Part shown: in pieces, positions 22,979-31,491 of the stretch
Layout of the letters: each line of letters starts with the position of its first letter
How positions within the stretch are numbered: position 1 is the first letter of the stretch
From: Saccharothrix sp. ST-888
GTDB lineage: Bacteria > Actinomycetota > Actinomycetes > Streptomycetales > Streptomycetaceae
NCBI RefSeq assembly: GCF_000955975.1
Contig: NZ_JYJF01000074.1
Span: 1 to 37,155 of the forward strand
Reading direction: 5' to 3'
Length of the DNA: 37,155 bases
Program-made: the position numbers and the translations under genes
The notes under the pieces: model-generated
Told to the model about the DNA's origin: nothing
Database searches by the model: none
What the model saw: the letters and a program-made list of their open reading frames with translations, nothing else

Positions 22979-25642
22979 CTGCGCACGCGCGCGATTCGGC
23001 GGATCCGCTCGACCAGGATGTCCCTCCGGGCAGCCCTGCTCGTCCTGGCAGTCGTACCCGGCCTGGCTCTGGCCGCCCTCTGGGGCGTGACCAGCGGTCA
23101 GACCCTGCTGGACTTCCAACGGCAGGCGGCTCAGGGGCTGTTGGCCCAGAAGGCGGGCCAGCCGTCCAACATCGTCTACTACAACCTGCAGGAGGAGCGG
23201 CGGCTCAGCGCCGAAGCCCTCGCCACCCACGCGGGCGCCACCGATGCGCTGGTCAAGCAGCGCAAGTCGACCGACGACGCGATCCGCACCTTCCAGTCCC
23301 TGTCCGGGGTCGCCGCCGACGGCGCCCCCGCCGAGGTGCGCGACGCGGTCGGCCAGGCCCGGCAGGCGATGAACCAGCTCTCCGCCCAGCGCCTGCTGGT
23401 GGACCAGGGCGGCAACGACCAGCAGGCGGTGGTGTACCGCTACTACACCAACCTGATCGCGGTCGACATCAAACTGTTCACCGCCCTCAGCCACGTGGAC
23501 AACGGCAAGGTCACCACGGTCTCCCAGCCGCTGGTCGACCTGTTCTGGGCCAAGGAGATGATCTCCCGCTCGGATGCGCTGCTGGCCCGGGGCTGGCCCA
23601 CCGGAAAGCTGAGCGTCAAGGACTACCAGCTCCTCGTGCAGGCCGTCTCCGACCAGTCCTTCCAGTACACCACCAAGGTCGCGCCCTATCTGCCGGCCGA
23701 CGAGGCGGCGATGGCCCGGGAGCTCGTCGAGAGCCCGGCCTGGCAGGCCAAGACCGAGGTGGAACGGAACCTGCTGCGCCCGAGCGCGCCGGACGCCGCC
23801 GGGTTCGTCGCGATCGGCTCGGACCAGCAGAAGTGGCGTCAGGCGATGGACCAGCTGACCCCCCGGCTGGTCGACCTGCTGGAGCACCGCACCGCCGCGG
23901 TGGTGGAGGTCGGCAAGGGCGCCGTCATGTCCCTGCTGGTCAGGGTCGTGCTCACCACCGTGATCGGTCTGGTCGCGGTGGTCGCGGTGATCCTGACCTC
24001 GTGGCGGCTGACCCGTACGCTGCGCCGCCGGATCGGTGAACTCCAGGTCCAGGCCGAGGAACTGGAGCGGAAGCTGCCCGAGGTGGTCGAACGGCTCGGC
24101 CAGGGCGAGCAGATCGACGTCGAGGCCGAGGCCGGCAGCATCCGGCAGGACACCCGCAGTGGCGCCGACGACGAACTCGCCCAGCTCGGCGAGGCCCTCA
24201 ACCTGGCCCGCGCCAGCGCCCTCACGGCGGCCGTCCGGCAGGCCGAGCAGCACCGGGGGTTCGAGCGGCTGCTCCAGCGCATCGCCCGCCGCACCCAGCT
24301 GCTGATCGGCCAACAGCTCAAGAAGCTGGACGAGCTGGAGCGCAAGCACGAGGACCCCGAGGTGCTGGACGGCCTCTTCGACCTGGACCACCTCACCGCC
24401 CGCCTGCGCCGCTACGAGGAGAACCTGGTCATCCTGGCCGGCGGCACCCCGCACCGGCGCTGGCGCAAGCCCGTCCCGCTGCTGGACGTGATGCGCGCGG
24501 CCCAGGGCGAGGTGCAGGACTACCGCCGGGTGATGCTGGACCTCGACGGCAGCCCCTGGCTCTCCGAACGCGCCGTCGGCCCGGTGGCGCACATCCTGGC
24601 CGAACTGATCGAGAACGCGCTCAGCTTCTCCAAGCCGCCGAGCCCGGTCGAGGTCCGGGCCGCCCGGGTCGCCCGGGGGACGGCGATCGAGATCGAGGAC
24701 CGCGGCCTGGGCATGGGCGACGAGCAACTCGCCGAGGCCAACGAGCTGATGAGCCGTCCGCCCCGGACGGACGTGCTCGCGCGCGCCGACGACATCCGGC
24801 TCGGCTTCTTCGTGATCGCCCGGCTCGCGGCCCAGCACGGGCTGCGGGTGGAGTTCCGCCCCTCGGCCTTCGGCGGTACCAGGGCGGTGGTCTTCATCCC
24901 CGACGAGCTGATCACCTCCGAGGGCCCGCCGCGTCCGGCCGCGGTGCCGCCGGTGCAGGGCGGGCTGCCGACCCGGTCGCGCGGCCGCGCACTCGCCGGA
25001 GTCACGGCGCCGACCGGGCCGGCCGGTCCGGGTGAGCCGGGTCGTCCGGTCGGTCCGGTGGTACCGGTGGCACCGGTCGGTCCGATGACCGGCGAGGGGC
25101 ACGGGTCGTACGGGGCGTACGAGGAGAGCGAGCCGCACGAGCCGGTGCCGGACGCGCAGCCCGTCCCGTGGCCGGTGACGCAGGAGGCGCCGGTGGCCCG
25201 GCGGCCGTCCGTCGAGGTGCGGGAGCGGCCGGCCGGGCCGGAGTCGACCGTCGCCGTCGGCACCGTGGACGAGCGGCCGTGGTCGGAGGACACCCTGGTG
25301 CTGCCGGGCCGGAGCGCGCCCGCCCCGGAGGCGCCGCTGCCGCGCCGGGTCCGGCAGGCCAGCCTGGTGGACGAGCTCAGGGTCCACCCGGTGCGGCCGG
25401 CCGCCGCGCCCAAGCCGCCGCGCTGGGACGAGAACCCGCTGTTCCGGCCGGCCCCCCGACGGGCCGGAGCAGCCATCGGTGCGTTCCAGCGACGGTCCCG
25501 GGCCGCCCGCGAGTCCGTCGGGCAGCCCGTTCAGCAGGAGCCGGGCCTCCCCTCGCAGGAGTACCGGCCGGAGTCCGGCGGGCCGCTGCCCGCCGACGCC
25601 TGGAAGACACCTCCCATCCCTACGACGGAAGACCGGTCATGA
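22979..25642 (+). CDS. cvnA: conservon histidine kinase-like sensor with NIT domain (CvnA)
   Basis: Membrane sensor of the conservon. Numbered from ATG 23018 (874 residues): TM1 at about 4-22, an extracytoplasmic nitrate/nitrite-sensing (NIT) type helical domain to about 300, TM2 at about 304-328, a HAMP-like stretch, a dimerisation region with H458 in DLDHLTARLRR, and a HATPase_c domain with N-box ELIENALSFS (E532, N533) and G-box DRGLGMG (from D561). A Pro/Ala-rich cytoplasmic tail follows. I place the start at CTG 22979 because AAGGAG (22967-22972) lies six bases upstream. It adds an N-terminus, LRTRAIRRIRSTR, typical of the positively charged leader of these kinases, and the ATG at 23018 has no ribosome binding site. 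Its TGA overlaps the cvnB ATG. Confidence 0.88.
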   Translation: MRTRAIRRIRSTRMSLRAALLVLAVVPGLALAALWGVTSGQTLLDFQRQAAQGLLAQKAGQPSNIVYYNLQEERRLSAEALATHAGATDALVKQRKSTDDAIRTFQSLSGVAADGAPAEVRDAVGQARQAMNQLSAQRLLVDQGGNDQQAVVYRYYTNLIAVDIKLFTALSHVDNGKVTTVSQPLVDLFWAKEMISRSDALLARGWPTGKLSVKDYQLLVQAVSDQSFQYTTKVAPYLPADEAAMARELVESPAWQAKTEVERNLLRPSAPDAAGFVAIGSDQQKWRQAMDQLTPRLVDLLEHRTAAVVEVGKGAVMSLLVRVVLTTVIGLVAVVAVILTSWRLTRTLRRRIGELQVQAEELERKLPEVVERLGQGEQIDVEAEAGSIRQDTRSGADDELAQLGEALNLARASALTAAVRQAEQHRGFERLLQRIARRTQLLIGQQLKKLDELERKHEDPEVLDGLFDLDHLTARLRRYEENLVILAGGTPHRRWRKPVPLLDVMRAAQGEVQDYRRVMLDLDGSPWLSERAVGPVAHILAELIENALSFSKPPSPVEVRAARVARGTAIEIEDRGLGMGDEQLAEANELMSRPPRTDVLARADDIRLGFFVIARLAAQHGLRVEFRPSAFGGTRAVVFIPDELITSEGPPRPAAVPPVQGGLPTRSRGRALAGVTAPTGPAGPGEPGRPVGPVVPVAPVGPMTGEGHGSYGAYEESEPHEPVPDAQPVPWPVTQEAPVARRPSVEVRERPAGPESTVAVGTVDERPWSEDTLVLPGRSAPAPEAPLPRRVRQASLVDELRVHPVRPAAAPKPPRWDENPLFRPAPRRAGAAIGAFQRRSRAARESVGQPVQQEPGLPSQEYRPESGGPLPADAWKTPPIPTTEDRS

Positions 25643-26076
25643 CTCGCACAACCGCCACCCACCAGGATCTCGACTGGCTGCTCGACGGCCTGGTGGACTC
25701 GGTGGCCGGGACCAGAAACGCCGTGCTGCTCTCCGACGACGGCCTGGTGGTGAGCCACTCCCGCACCATCGACCGCGCCGACGCCGAGCGGCTGGCCGCC
25801 GTCGCGACCGGGCAGCAGAGCCTGGCGCGCGGTGTCGGCCAGCTCTTCGACGGCGGTGCGGTGCACCAGGTGATCGTGGAACTCGCCGACCTCTGGCTGT
25901 TCATCATCGCCGCAGGCCAGGGCACCCACCTGGCGGTGGTCGCCTCCCAGGAGGTGGACGCCGAGGTGATGTCGCTGGCCATGCACAACCTGGTGCAGCA
26001 GGTCGGCCAGAAGCTCGGCACCCCGGTCCGCGACGACTTCGACGCCTTCGGCGCCCGAGGTGGGCAGCGCGGGTGA
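25639..26076 (+). CDS. cvnB: roadblock/LC7 domain protein (CvnB)
   Basis: A 145-residue cytosolic protein covering one roadblock/LC7 domain: DLDWLLDGLVDSVAGTRNAVLLSDDGLVVSHS, then a helix (AERLAAVATGQQSLARGVGQLF) and strands ending in FIIAAGQGTHLAVVA. In conservons CvnB is a homologue of MglB-type proteins that act on small GTPases, and it is thought to link the sensor CvnA to the switch CvnD at the membrane. Its ATG overlaps the cvnA stop (ATGA, 25639-25642), and its TGA overlaps the cvnC start (GTGA, 26073-26076), so the three genes are translated in a coupled way. Confidence 0.93.
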   Translation: MTRTTATHQDLDWLLDGLVDSVAGTRNAVLLSDDGLVVSHSRTIDRADAERLAAVATGQQSLARGVGQLFDGGAVHQVIVELADLWLFIIAAGQGTHLAVVASQEVDAEVMSLAMHNLVQQVGQKLGTPVRDDFDAFGARGGQRG

Positions 26077-26483
26077 CCCCGTACTGGGACGAGGAGGCCG
26101 AGGAGGACGGCGCGGGCAGCATGGTCCGCCCGTACACCATCACCCGGGGCCGCACCGTGCCCGAGCGGGACGACTTCAGCCTGATCACCGTGCTGACGAC
26201 CGTGCAGGACCCCAGGGACGAGCACGGTGCACCCGTACGGCCGGGACGGCACACGCTCCAGCCCGAGCACCGGGCGATCCTGGAGCGCTGCCGGCACCCG
26301 GCCGCGGTCGCCGAGGTCGCCGCCGACCTCGACCTGCCGGTATCGGTGACCAAGATCCTGCTGGCGGATCTGGTCGCCCACGGCCTGCTGCTGGCCCGTG
26401 CCCCGCTGTCGGTGGCGCGGGCCTCCGGCGGCGCCGACCTCGGCCTGCTGGCCGCCGTCCGTGACGGACTCCGGAGACTCTGA
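26073..26483 (+). CDS. cvnC: DUF742 protein (CvnC)
   Basis: A 136-residue protein starting at GTG 26073. It has the DUF742 signature: an N-terminal acidic piece, VRPYTITRGRTVPE, SLITVLTT, LQPEHRAILERCRHPAAVAEVAADLDLPVSVTKILLADLVAHGLL. The second half is a winged-helix-like fold (about 65-115). CvnC proteins occur only between cvnB and cvnD and are thought to bind one of them; a DNA-binding role has not been shown. The start overlaps the cvnB stop, and the stop is 20 bases before cvnD. Confidence 0.93.
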   Translation: MTPYWDEEAEEDGAGSMVRPYTITRGRTVPERDDFSLITVLTTVQDPRDEHGAPVRPGRHTLQPEHRAILERCRHPAAVAEVAADLDLPVSVTKILLADLVAHGLLLARAPLSVARASGGADLGLLAAVRDGLRRL

Positions 26484-26503
26484 GACAGTGGGATGACAGC
26501 GAG

Positions 26504-27115
26504 ATGACGAGCAGTCAGGCGGCTCCCGCCGCCGTCAAGATCCTGATCGCCGGGGGTTTCGGCGTCGGCAAGACCACCATGGTGGGCGCGGTCAGCGAGG
26601 TCGCGCCGCTGCGCACCGAGGAGTACCTGACCAGCGCCAGCGTCGGCGTGGACGACCTGGCCGGGATCGACCAGAAGGACACCACCACCGTCGCGCTGGA
26701 CTTCGGCCGGATCACGGTCAGTCCGGAGCTGGTGGTCTACCTCTTCGGCACCCCCGGCCAGGAGCGCTTCTGGTTCATGTGGAACGACCTGGTCAACGGC
26801 GCGCTCGGCGGGGTCGTCATCGCCGACACCCGCCGCCTGGAGACCAGTTTCGCCTCGATCGACTTCTTCGAGAGCCGGGGCATCCCCTTCGTGGTCGCGA
26901 TCAACTGCTTCCACGGCCACAACACCCGTACCGCAGTGGAGATCCGGGCCGCGCTCGACCTCGACCCGGACGTCCCGCTGCTGATCGGCGACGTCCGGGA
27001 GCGGCCGTTCGGGCGGGACGTGCTGCTCGCCCTGGTCGACCACCTGATGACCCTGTCGGTGTCCGAGGGCGAGGCCGCCCCCGAGGCCGTCCCCGAGCCC
27101 GTGCCGGCCGGCTGA
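26504..27115 (+). CDS. cvnD: Ras-like GTP-binding protein of a conservon (CvnD)
   Basis: A 203-residue P-loop GTPase, the switch of the conservon. G1 is GGFGVGKTT (17-25), the switch I region is PLRTEEYLTSASVGVDDL, and G3 is FGTPGQERF (81-89), where the Asp of the usual DxxG is Gly, as is typical of this family. The specificity loop G4 normally reads NxFD in CvnD proteins; here it is N134-C-F-H137, so the base-reading Asp is a His. The C-terminus is a Glu/Pro/Ala-rich tail without a lipidation cysteine. The gene starts 20 bases after cvnC and ends 44 bases before a monooxygenase gene, so all are probably one operon. Confidence 0.92.
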   Translation: MTSSQAAPAAVKILIAGGFGVGKTTMVGAVSEVAPLRTEEYLTSASVGVDDLAGIDQKDTTTVALDFGRITVSPELVVYLFGTPGQERFWFMWNDLVNGALGGVVIADTRRLETSFASIDFFESRGIPFVVAINCFHGHNTRTAVEIRAALDLDPDVPLLIGDVRERPFGRDVLLALVDHLMTLSVSEGEAAPEAVPEPVPAG

Positions 27116-27159
27116 CCCCGCGACCGCTTCCCCCCGCGAGATCCCTGGAGAGACCTGAG

Positions 27160-28293
27160 ATGGCATCACCCCTGCGCGTCCTGATCCACGGCGGCGGTAT
27201 CGGCGGGCTCAGCCTCGCCACCGCGCTGGCCGGGCGCGGCCACACCGTCGAAGTCGCCGAACTGCGCGGCGAGTTGGACGCGCTCGGGGTCGGCATCATC
27301 CAGCCGTCCAACGCCCTGCACGTGATGCGGGAGCTCGGCGTGCTGGAGCAGTGCCTGGCAGCCGGCTTCGGGTGGGAGGTACTGACCATCTGCGACCCGG
27401 GCGGGAGCACCCTCGCCGAGATCCCGCAGCCCCGGATGGGCGGCGCCCCCGCCAACAACGGCATACCGCGACCCGCGCTCGCCGGGGTGCTCGGCCGGGC
27501 CGCCACCGAGGCGGGCGCCCGGATCCGCTTCGGCACCACCGTCACCGAACTGGCCGACGACGGCGAGGGCGTGGAGGTCACGCTCTCCGACGGCTCCGCC
27601 GGCCGCTGGGACCTGGTGGTCGGCTTCGACGGCATCGGCTCCCCGCTGCGCGGCCGGCTGTGCGGGGAGCGGTTCCGCCCCGAGTACACCGGCTTCGCCA
27701 ACTGGCGGGTCACCGTGCCCCGGCAGCCCGAGGTGCGGGGCGTGGTGATGAGCACCGGCAACCAGGCGGCGAAGGCACTGCTCACCCCGATCACCGAGGA
27801 ACTGATGTACCTGGGCGCGGTGTTCGCCGAGGCCGAGGACTTCAGGCCCGACCCGGCACGCGCCCACGAGCAGCTCGCCGAGCGGCTGTCCGGCTTCGGC
27901 GGACCGGTCGCCGAGGCGCTCGCCCAGGTCACCGACCCCGCCACCGTGGTGTACTCGCGGATCTCCCAGGTCACCGTGGACCGGCCCTGGCACGTCGGCC
28001 GGGTGGTGCTGGCCGGCGACGCCGCACACGCCTCCACCCCGCACCTCGCGCAGGGGGCGGCGATGGCGGTCGAGGACGCGCTGGTGCTGGCCCAGTCGCT
28101 GGACGGCGCGGACGGCGTTCCGGCCGCGCTCGCGGCGTGGGAGGCCAGGCGTCGGCCGCGCGCCCTGTGGGTGCAGAGCATGTCGCGAGCCGTGCTCAAG
28201 CAGGAGACCGGCACGGCCACCACGCCGGAGGAGGACGAACTGCTCAAGGTCGGTATCCCGGGCGCGGCCCACGTCCTCGTGCAGCCTTACTGA
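27160..28293 (+). CDS. FAD-dependent monooxygenase, linked to the conservon
   Basis: A 377-residue class A flavoprotein monooxygenase (PHBH-like fold). The FAD-binding GxGxxG is HGGGIGGLSLATALA (about 10-24), the DG motif is VGFDGIGSPLRG, and the third motif is GDAAHASTPHLAQGAAMAVEDALVLA, in which GD binds the ribityl chain. Such enzymes hydroxylate or epoxidise aromatic or polyketide substrates with NAD(P)H and O2. GGAGAGA (27147-27153) precedes the ATG. It lies 44 bases after cvnD on the same strand with no terminator in between, so it is probably co-transcribed. In many S. coelicolor conservons a cytochrome P450 (cvnE) holds this place, so this enzyme may be an equivalent redox output (inference). 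The substrate is unknown. Confidence 0.88.
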   Translation: MASPLRVLIHGGGIGGLSLATALAGRGHTVEVAELRGELDALGVGIIQPSNALHVMRELGVLEQCLAAGFGWEVLTICDPGGSTLAEIPQPRMGGAPANNGIPRPALAGVLGRAATEAGARIRFGTTVTELADDGEGVEVTLSDGSAGRWDLVVGFDGIGSPLRGRLCGERFRPEYTGFANWRVTVPRQPEVRGVVMSTGNQAAKALLTPITEELMYLGAVFAEAEDFRPDPARAHEQLAERLSGFGGPVAEALAQVTDPATVVYSRISQVTVDRPWHVGRVVLAGDAAHASTPHLAQGAAMAVEDALVLAQSLDGADGVPAALAAWEARRRPRALWVQSMSRAVLKQETGTATTPEEDELLKVGIPGAAHVLVQPY

Positions 28294-28410
28294 CAGCGCC
28301 CCGGCCCGACCGGCCGAGCGCCCCCGGGCGCAGCCCGTCGTGCATGGCGGTCCTGTCGCGGTCGGGGCAGGACACGTACGCTTCCAGCAGGGTCGGCAGC
28401 TGGAGGGGCG

Positions 28411-31400
28411 ATGGCAGTGGAGGAACGGGCCGGGAGCCGGACCAGTCGCCTGGAGGTCCGGCTGGTGCGGCGGGGCTTCACCGATCCCGAAGCGGCCGTC
28501 CGGCTGCTCGCGGACCCGGCCCTGGGCGGACTGGCCGCCGACCCCGTACTGCTGGACGCACTCGGCGCCGCCCCGGATCCCGACCTCGCGCTGCTCGGTC
28601 TCGCCCGGCTGCTCGAAGCCCTCGACGAGCCCGAGCGGCACACCCTGCGGGACACCCTGACCGGCTCCAAGCCGCTGCGCGACCGGCTGATCGGGGTGCT
28701 CGGCGCGTCCACCGCCCTCGGCGACCACCTGGCCCGCCACCCCCGTGACTGGCACGCGCTGGTCACCTTCGAACTCCGCGACATCCACCCGGGCCCGCAG
28801 GACTTCCTGCGCCAACTCTCCGACCGGGTCTGGCGGGGCACCGCGACGACCGGCGCGGACCGGGCCGACGCCCTGCGGATCGCCTACCGCCGCTGCCTGC
28901 TGGCCATCGCCGCCCGCGACCTCAGCCGCACCACCGACCTGCCGCAGGCCAGCGCCGAACTCGCCGACCTGGCCGGGGCCACGCTGCAGACCGCCCTGGA
29001 CATCGCCGCCGAGGAGGACCCGGAGGCCGCCCGAGCCTGTCGGCTCGCCGTGATCGGGATGGGCAAGTGCGGCGGACACGAGCTCAACTACGTCTCCGAC
29101 GTGGACGTCATCTTCGTCGCCGAGCCCTGCGAGGGGGTGCCGGAGCACCGCGCGATGCAGGCCGCCACCGGGCTGGCCGCCCGGATGATGCGGCTGTGCT
29201 CCGACACCACCGGCGAGGGCGCCATCTGGCCGGTGGACGCCAACCTCAGGCCCGAGGGCCGCAACGGACCGCTGGTCCGCACCCTGGCCAGCCACCTCGC
29301 CTACTACCAGCGCTGGGCCAAGACCTGGGAGTTCCAGGCCCTCCTCAAGGCGCGGCCGGTGGCCGGGGACGCGGAACTCGGCGCCGCGTACACCGCGGCC
29401 ACCGCCCCGCTGGTCTGGCAGGCCGCCGAGCGCGACAACTTCGTCGCCGACGTCCAGCAGATGCGCCGCAAGGTGCTGGACTCCATCCCCGCCACCGAGA
29501 TGGACCGGCAGCTCAAACTCGGCCCCGGCGGCCTGCGCGACGTCGAGTTCGCCGTCCAGCTGCTCCAGCTGGTGCACGGCCGCACCGACGACACCCTGCA
29601 CAGCGGCAACACCCTCGAAGCGCTGGCCGCACTCAGCGCCGGCGGGTACGTGGGCCGGGCCGACGCCGCCTCGCTGGACGCCGCGTACCGCTTCCTGCGC
29701 GCCCTGGAACACCGCATCCAGCTGCACCGGCTGCGCCGCACCCACCTGATGCCCAGGGACGAGGCCGACCTCCGCCGCCTGGCCCGCTCACTCGCCCACC
29801 TGATCAACGACGACACCCGGGCCGACCCGGTCGCCGCCCTGCAACGGGAGTGGAAGCGCCACACGGTCGAGGTCCGGCGACTGCACGAGAAGCTGTTCTA
29901 CCGGCCGCTGCTGGACGCCGTCGCCGAACTGCCCGTCGGGGCCGTCCGGCTCAGCCCCGAGGCGGCGAAGGCCCGGCTGGTCGCCCTCGGCTACGCCGAC
30001 CCCGGCACCGCACTGCGCCACCTCACGGCGCTGGCCGCCGGCGTCAGCCGCAAGGCCGCCATCCAGCGCACCCTGTTGCCGGTCCTGCTCGGCTGGTTCG
30101 CCGACTCCGCCGACCCGGACGCCGGACTGCTCAACTTCCGCCAGGTCTCCGACGCGCTCGGCCGCACCCCCTGGTACCTGCGGCTGCTGCGCGACGAGAG
30201 CGCCGCCGCCGAGCAGCTCGCCCGGGTGCTCTCCGCCGGGCGGCTCGCCCCCGACCTGCTGCTGCGCGCCCCGGAGGCGGTCGCCATGCTCGGCGACCCG
30301 CAGGGGCTCGTCCCGCGTGGGCGGGCCTCGCTGGAGTCGGAGATCCTGGCCGCCGTCGGCCGGGCGGGCAGCGCCGACGCCGGGGTGGCCTCGGCCCGCT
30401 CGGTGCGGCGGCGGGAACTGTTCCGTACGGCCGCCGCCGACGTGCTCGGACGCTTCTCGGACGATCCCGGCGAGGCCGTCGACATGGCCGGAGAGGCGCT
30501 GACGGCGCTCAACGCGGCCACCCTCCAGGGCGCGCTGCGGGCCTGCATCGCCGAGTGGGAGGCGGCGAACGGCGAACTGCCCACCCGGCTCGCGGTGATC
30601 GCCATGGGCCGCTTCGGCGGGCACGAGCTCGGGTACGGCTCCGACGCGGACGTCCTGTTCGTCCACGATCCGCTGCTCGGGGTCCTCGAACACGACGCCG
30701 CCCGCGCGGCACAGGCCGTCTGCAACCGGCTGCGCACCCTGCTCGGCACCCCCTCCACCGAGCCCCCGCTGCTGGTCGACGCCGACCTGCGGCCCGAAGG
30801 GCGCCACGGTCCGCTGGTGCGCACCCTCGCCTCGTACGGCGCCTACTACCGGCGCTGGTCGCACGCCTGGGAGAGCCAGGCGCTGCTGCGGGCCGAACCG
30901 GTGGCGGGCGACGTGGAACTGGGCACCAGCTTCCGGCAGCTGACCGATCCGCTGCGCTACCCGGGCATGGGCGTCCCCGAGAAGGACCTGCTGGAGATCC
31001 GGCGGATCAAGGCCAGGATCGAGTCCGAACGGCTCCCGCGCGGCGCCGACCCGACCACCCACACCAAGATCGGGCGGGGTGGCCTCGCGGACGTGGAGTG
31101 GACCGTCCAGTTGCTCCAGTTGCAGCACGGGCACGAGCTGCCGGAGCTGCGGACCACTCGGACCAGGCTGGCGCTGGCGGCCGCGGCGGAGGCCGGGCTG
31201 GTCGGGGGGCGGGACGCGGAGGTGCTCGACGCGGCCTGGGTGCTGGCGTCGCGGGTGCGCAGCGCCGTCATGCTGGTCCGGGGCCGGGCCGGGGACAGCT
31301 TCCCGGTCGACGGGCGCGAACTCGCCGGGGTGGCACGCTACCTCGGCTACGGCTCGCGCCACACCGGAGAGCTGGTCGACGACTACCGCCGCACCACCCG

Positions 31401-31443
31401 CCGGGCACGCACGGTGGTCGAGAAACTCTTCTACGGCCCCTGA
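28411..31443 (+). CDS. glnE: bifunctional glutamine synthetase adenylyltransferase/deadenylase
   Basis: A 1010-residue enzyme that adds AMP to, or removes it from, a Tyr of glutamine synthetase I, tuning nitrogen assimilation. Two nucleotidyltransferase domains are visible. The N-terminal one (about 216-236) reads GMGKCGGHELNYVSDVDV and by analogy carries the deadenylylating activity. The C-terminal one (about 731-751) reads AMGRFGGHELGYGSDADV and carries the adenylylating activity. Each has the two metal-binding Asp residues and is followed by a helical PII-uridylyl-transferase-like region (LRDVEFAVQLLQLVHG, LADVEWTVQLLQLQHG). The ATG at 28411 is only a few bases from GGAGGGG (28402-28408), so GTG at 28417 is a realistic alternative start. 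It is probably in its own transcript, 117 bases after the monooxygenase. Confidence 0.95.
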   Translation: MAVEERAGSRTSRLEVRLVRRGFTDPEAAVRLLADPALGGLAADPVLLDALGAAPDPDLALLGLARLLEALDEPERHTLRDTLTGSKPLRDRLIGVLGASTALGDHLARHPRDWHALVTFELRDIHPGPQDFLRQLSDRVWRGTATTGADRADALRIAYRRCLLAIAARDLSRTTDLPQASAELADLAGATLQTALDIAAEEDPEAARACRLAVIGMGKCGGHELNYVSDVDVIFVAEPCEGVPEHRAMQAATGLAARMMRLCSDTTGEGAIWPVDANLRPEGRNGPLVRTLASHLAYYQRWAKTWEFQALLKARPVAGDAELGAAYTAATAPLVWQAAERDNFVADVQQMRRKVLDSIPATEMDRQLKLGPGGLRDVEFAVQLLQLVHGRTDDTLHSGNTLEALAALSAGGYVGRADAASLDAAYRFLRALEHRIQLHRLRRTHLMPRDEADLRRLARSLAHLINDDTRADPVAALQREWKRHTVEVRRLHEKLFYRPLLDAVAELPVGAVRLSPEAAKARLVALGYADPGTALRHLTALAAGVSRKAAIQRTLLPVLLGWFADSADPDAGLLNFRQVSDALGRTPWYLRLLRDESAAAEQLARVLSAGRLAPDLLLRAPEAVAMLGDPQGLVPRGRASLESEILAAVGRAGSADAGVASARSVRRRELFRTAAADVLGRFSDDPGEAVDMAGEALTALNAATLQGALRACIAEWEAANGELPTRLAVIAMGRFGGHELGYGSDADVLFVHDPLLGVLEHDAARAAQAVCNRLRTLLGTPSTEPPLLVDADLRPEGRHGPLVRTLASYGAYYRRWSHAWESQALLRAEPVAGDVELGTSFRQLTDPLRYPGMGVPEKDLLEIRRIKARIESERLPRGADPTTHTKIGRGGLADVEWTVQLLQLQHGHELPELRTTRTRLALAAAAEAGLVGGRDAEVLDAAWVLASRVRSAVMLVRGRAGDSFPVDGRELAGVARYLGYGSRHTGELVDDYRRTTRRARTVVEKLFYGP

Positions 31444-31491
31444 GAAGAGTCACCCGACTGCCCTGGGAGGCCACCCGACCGGTCCGGCGGG

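Noticed and set aside
21377..25387. 1336-codon open frame antisense to glnA2 and cvnA
   Set aside because: It crosses two genes on the other strand and the acyltransferase gene in a wrong frame. No recognisable domain is present.
28319..28332. GCGCCC/GGGCGC inverted repeat before glnE as a terminator
   Set aside because: The loop would be only two bases and the stem six, so it is not convincing as a hairpin in GC-rich sequence.
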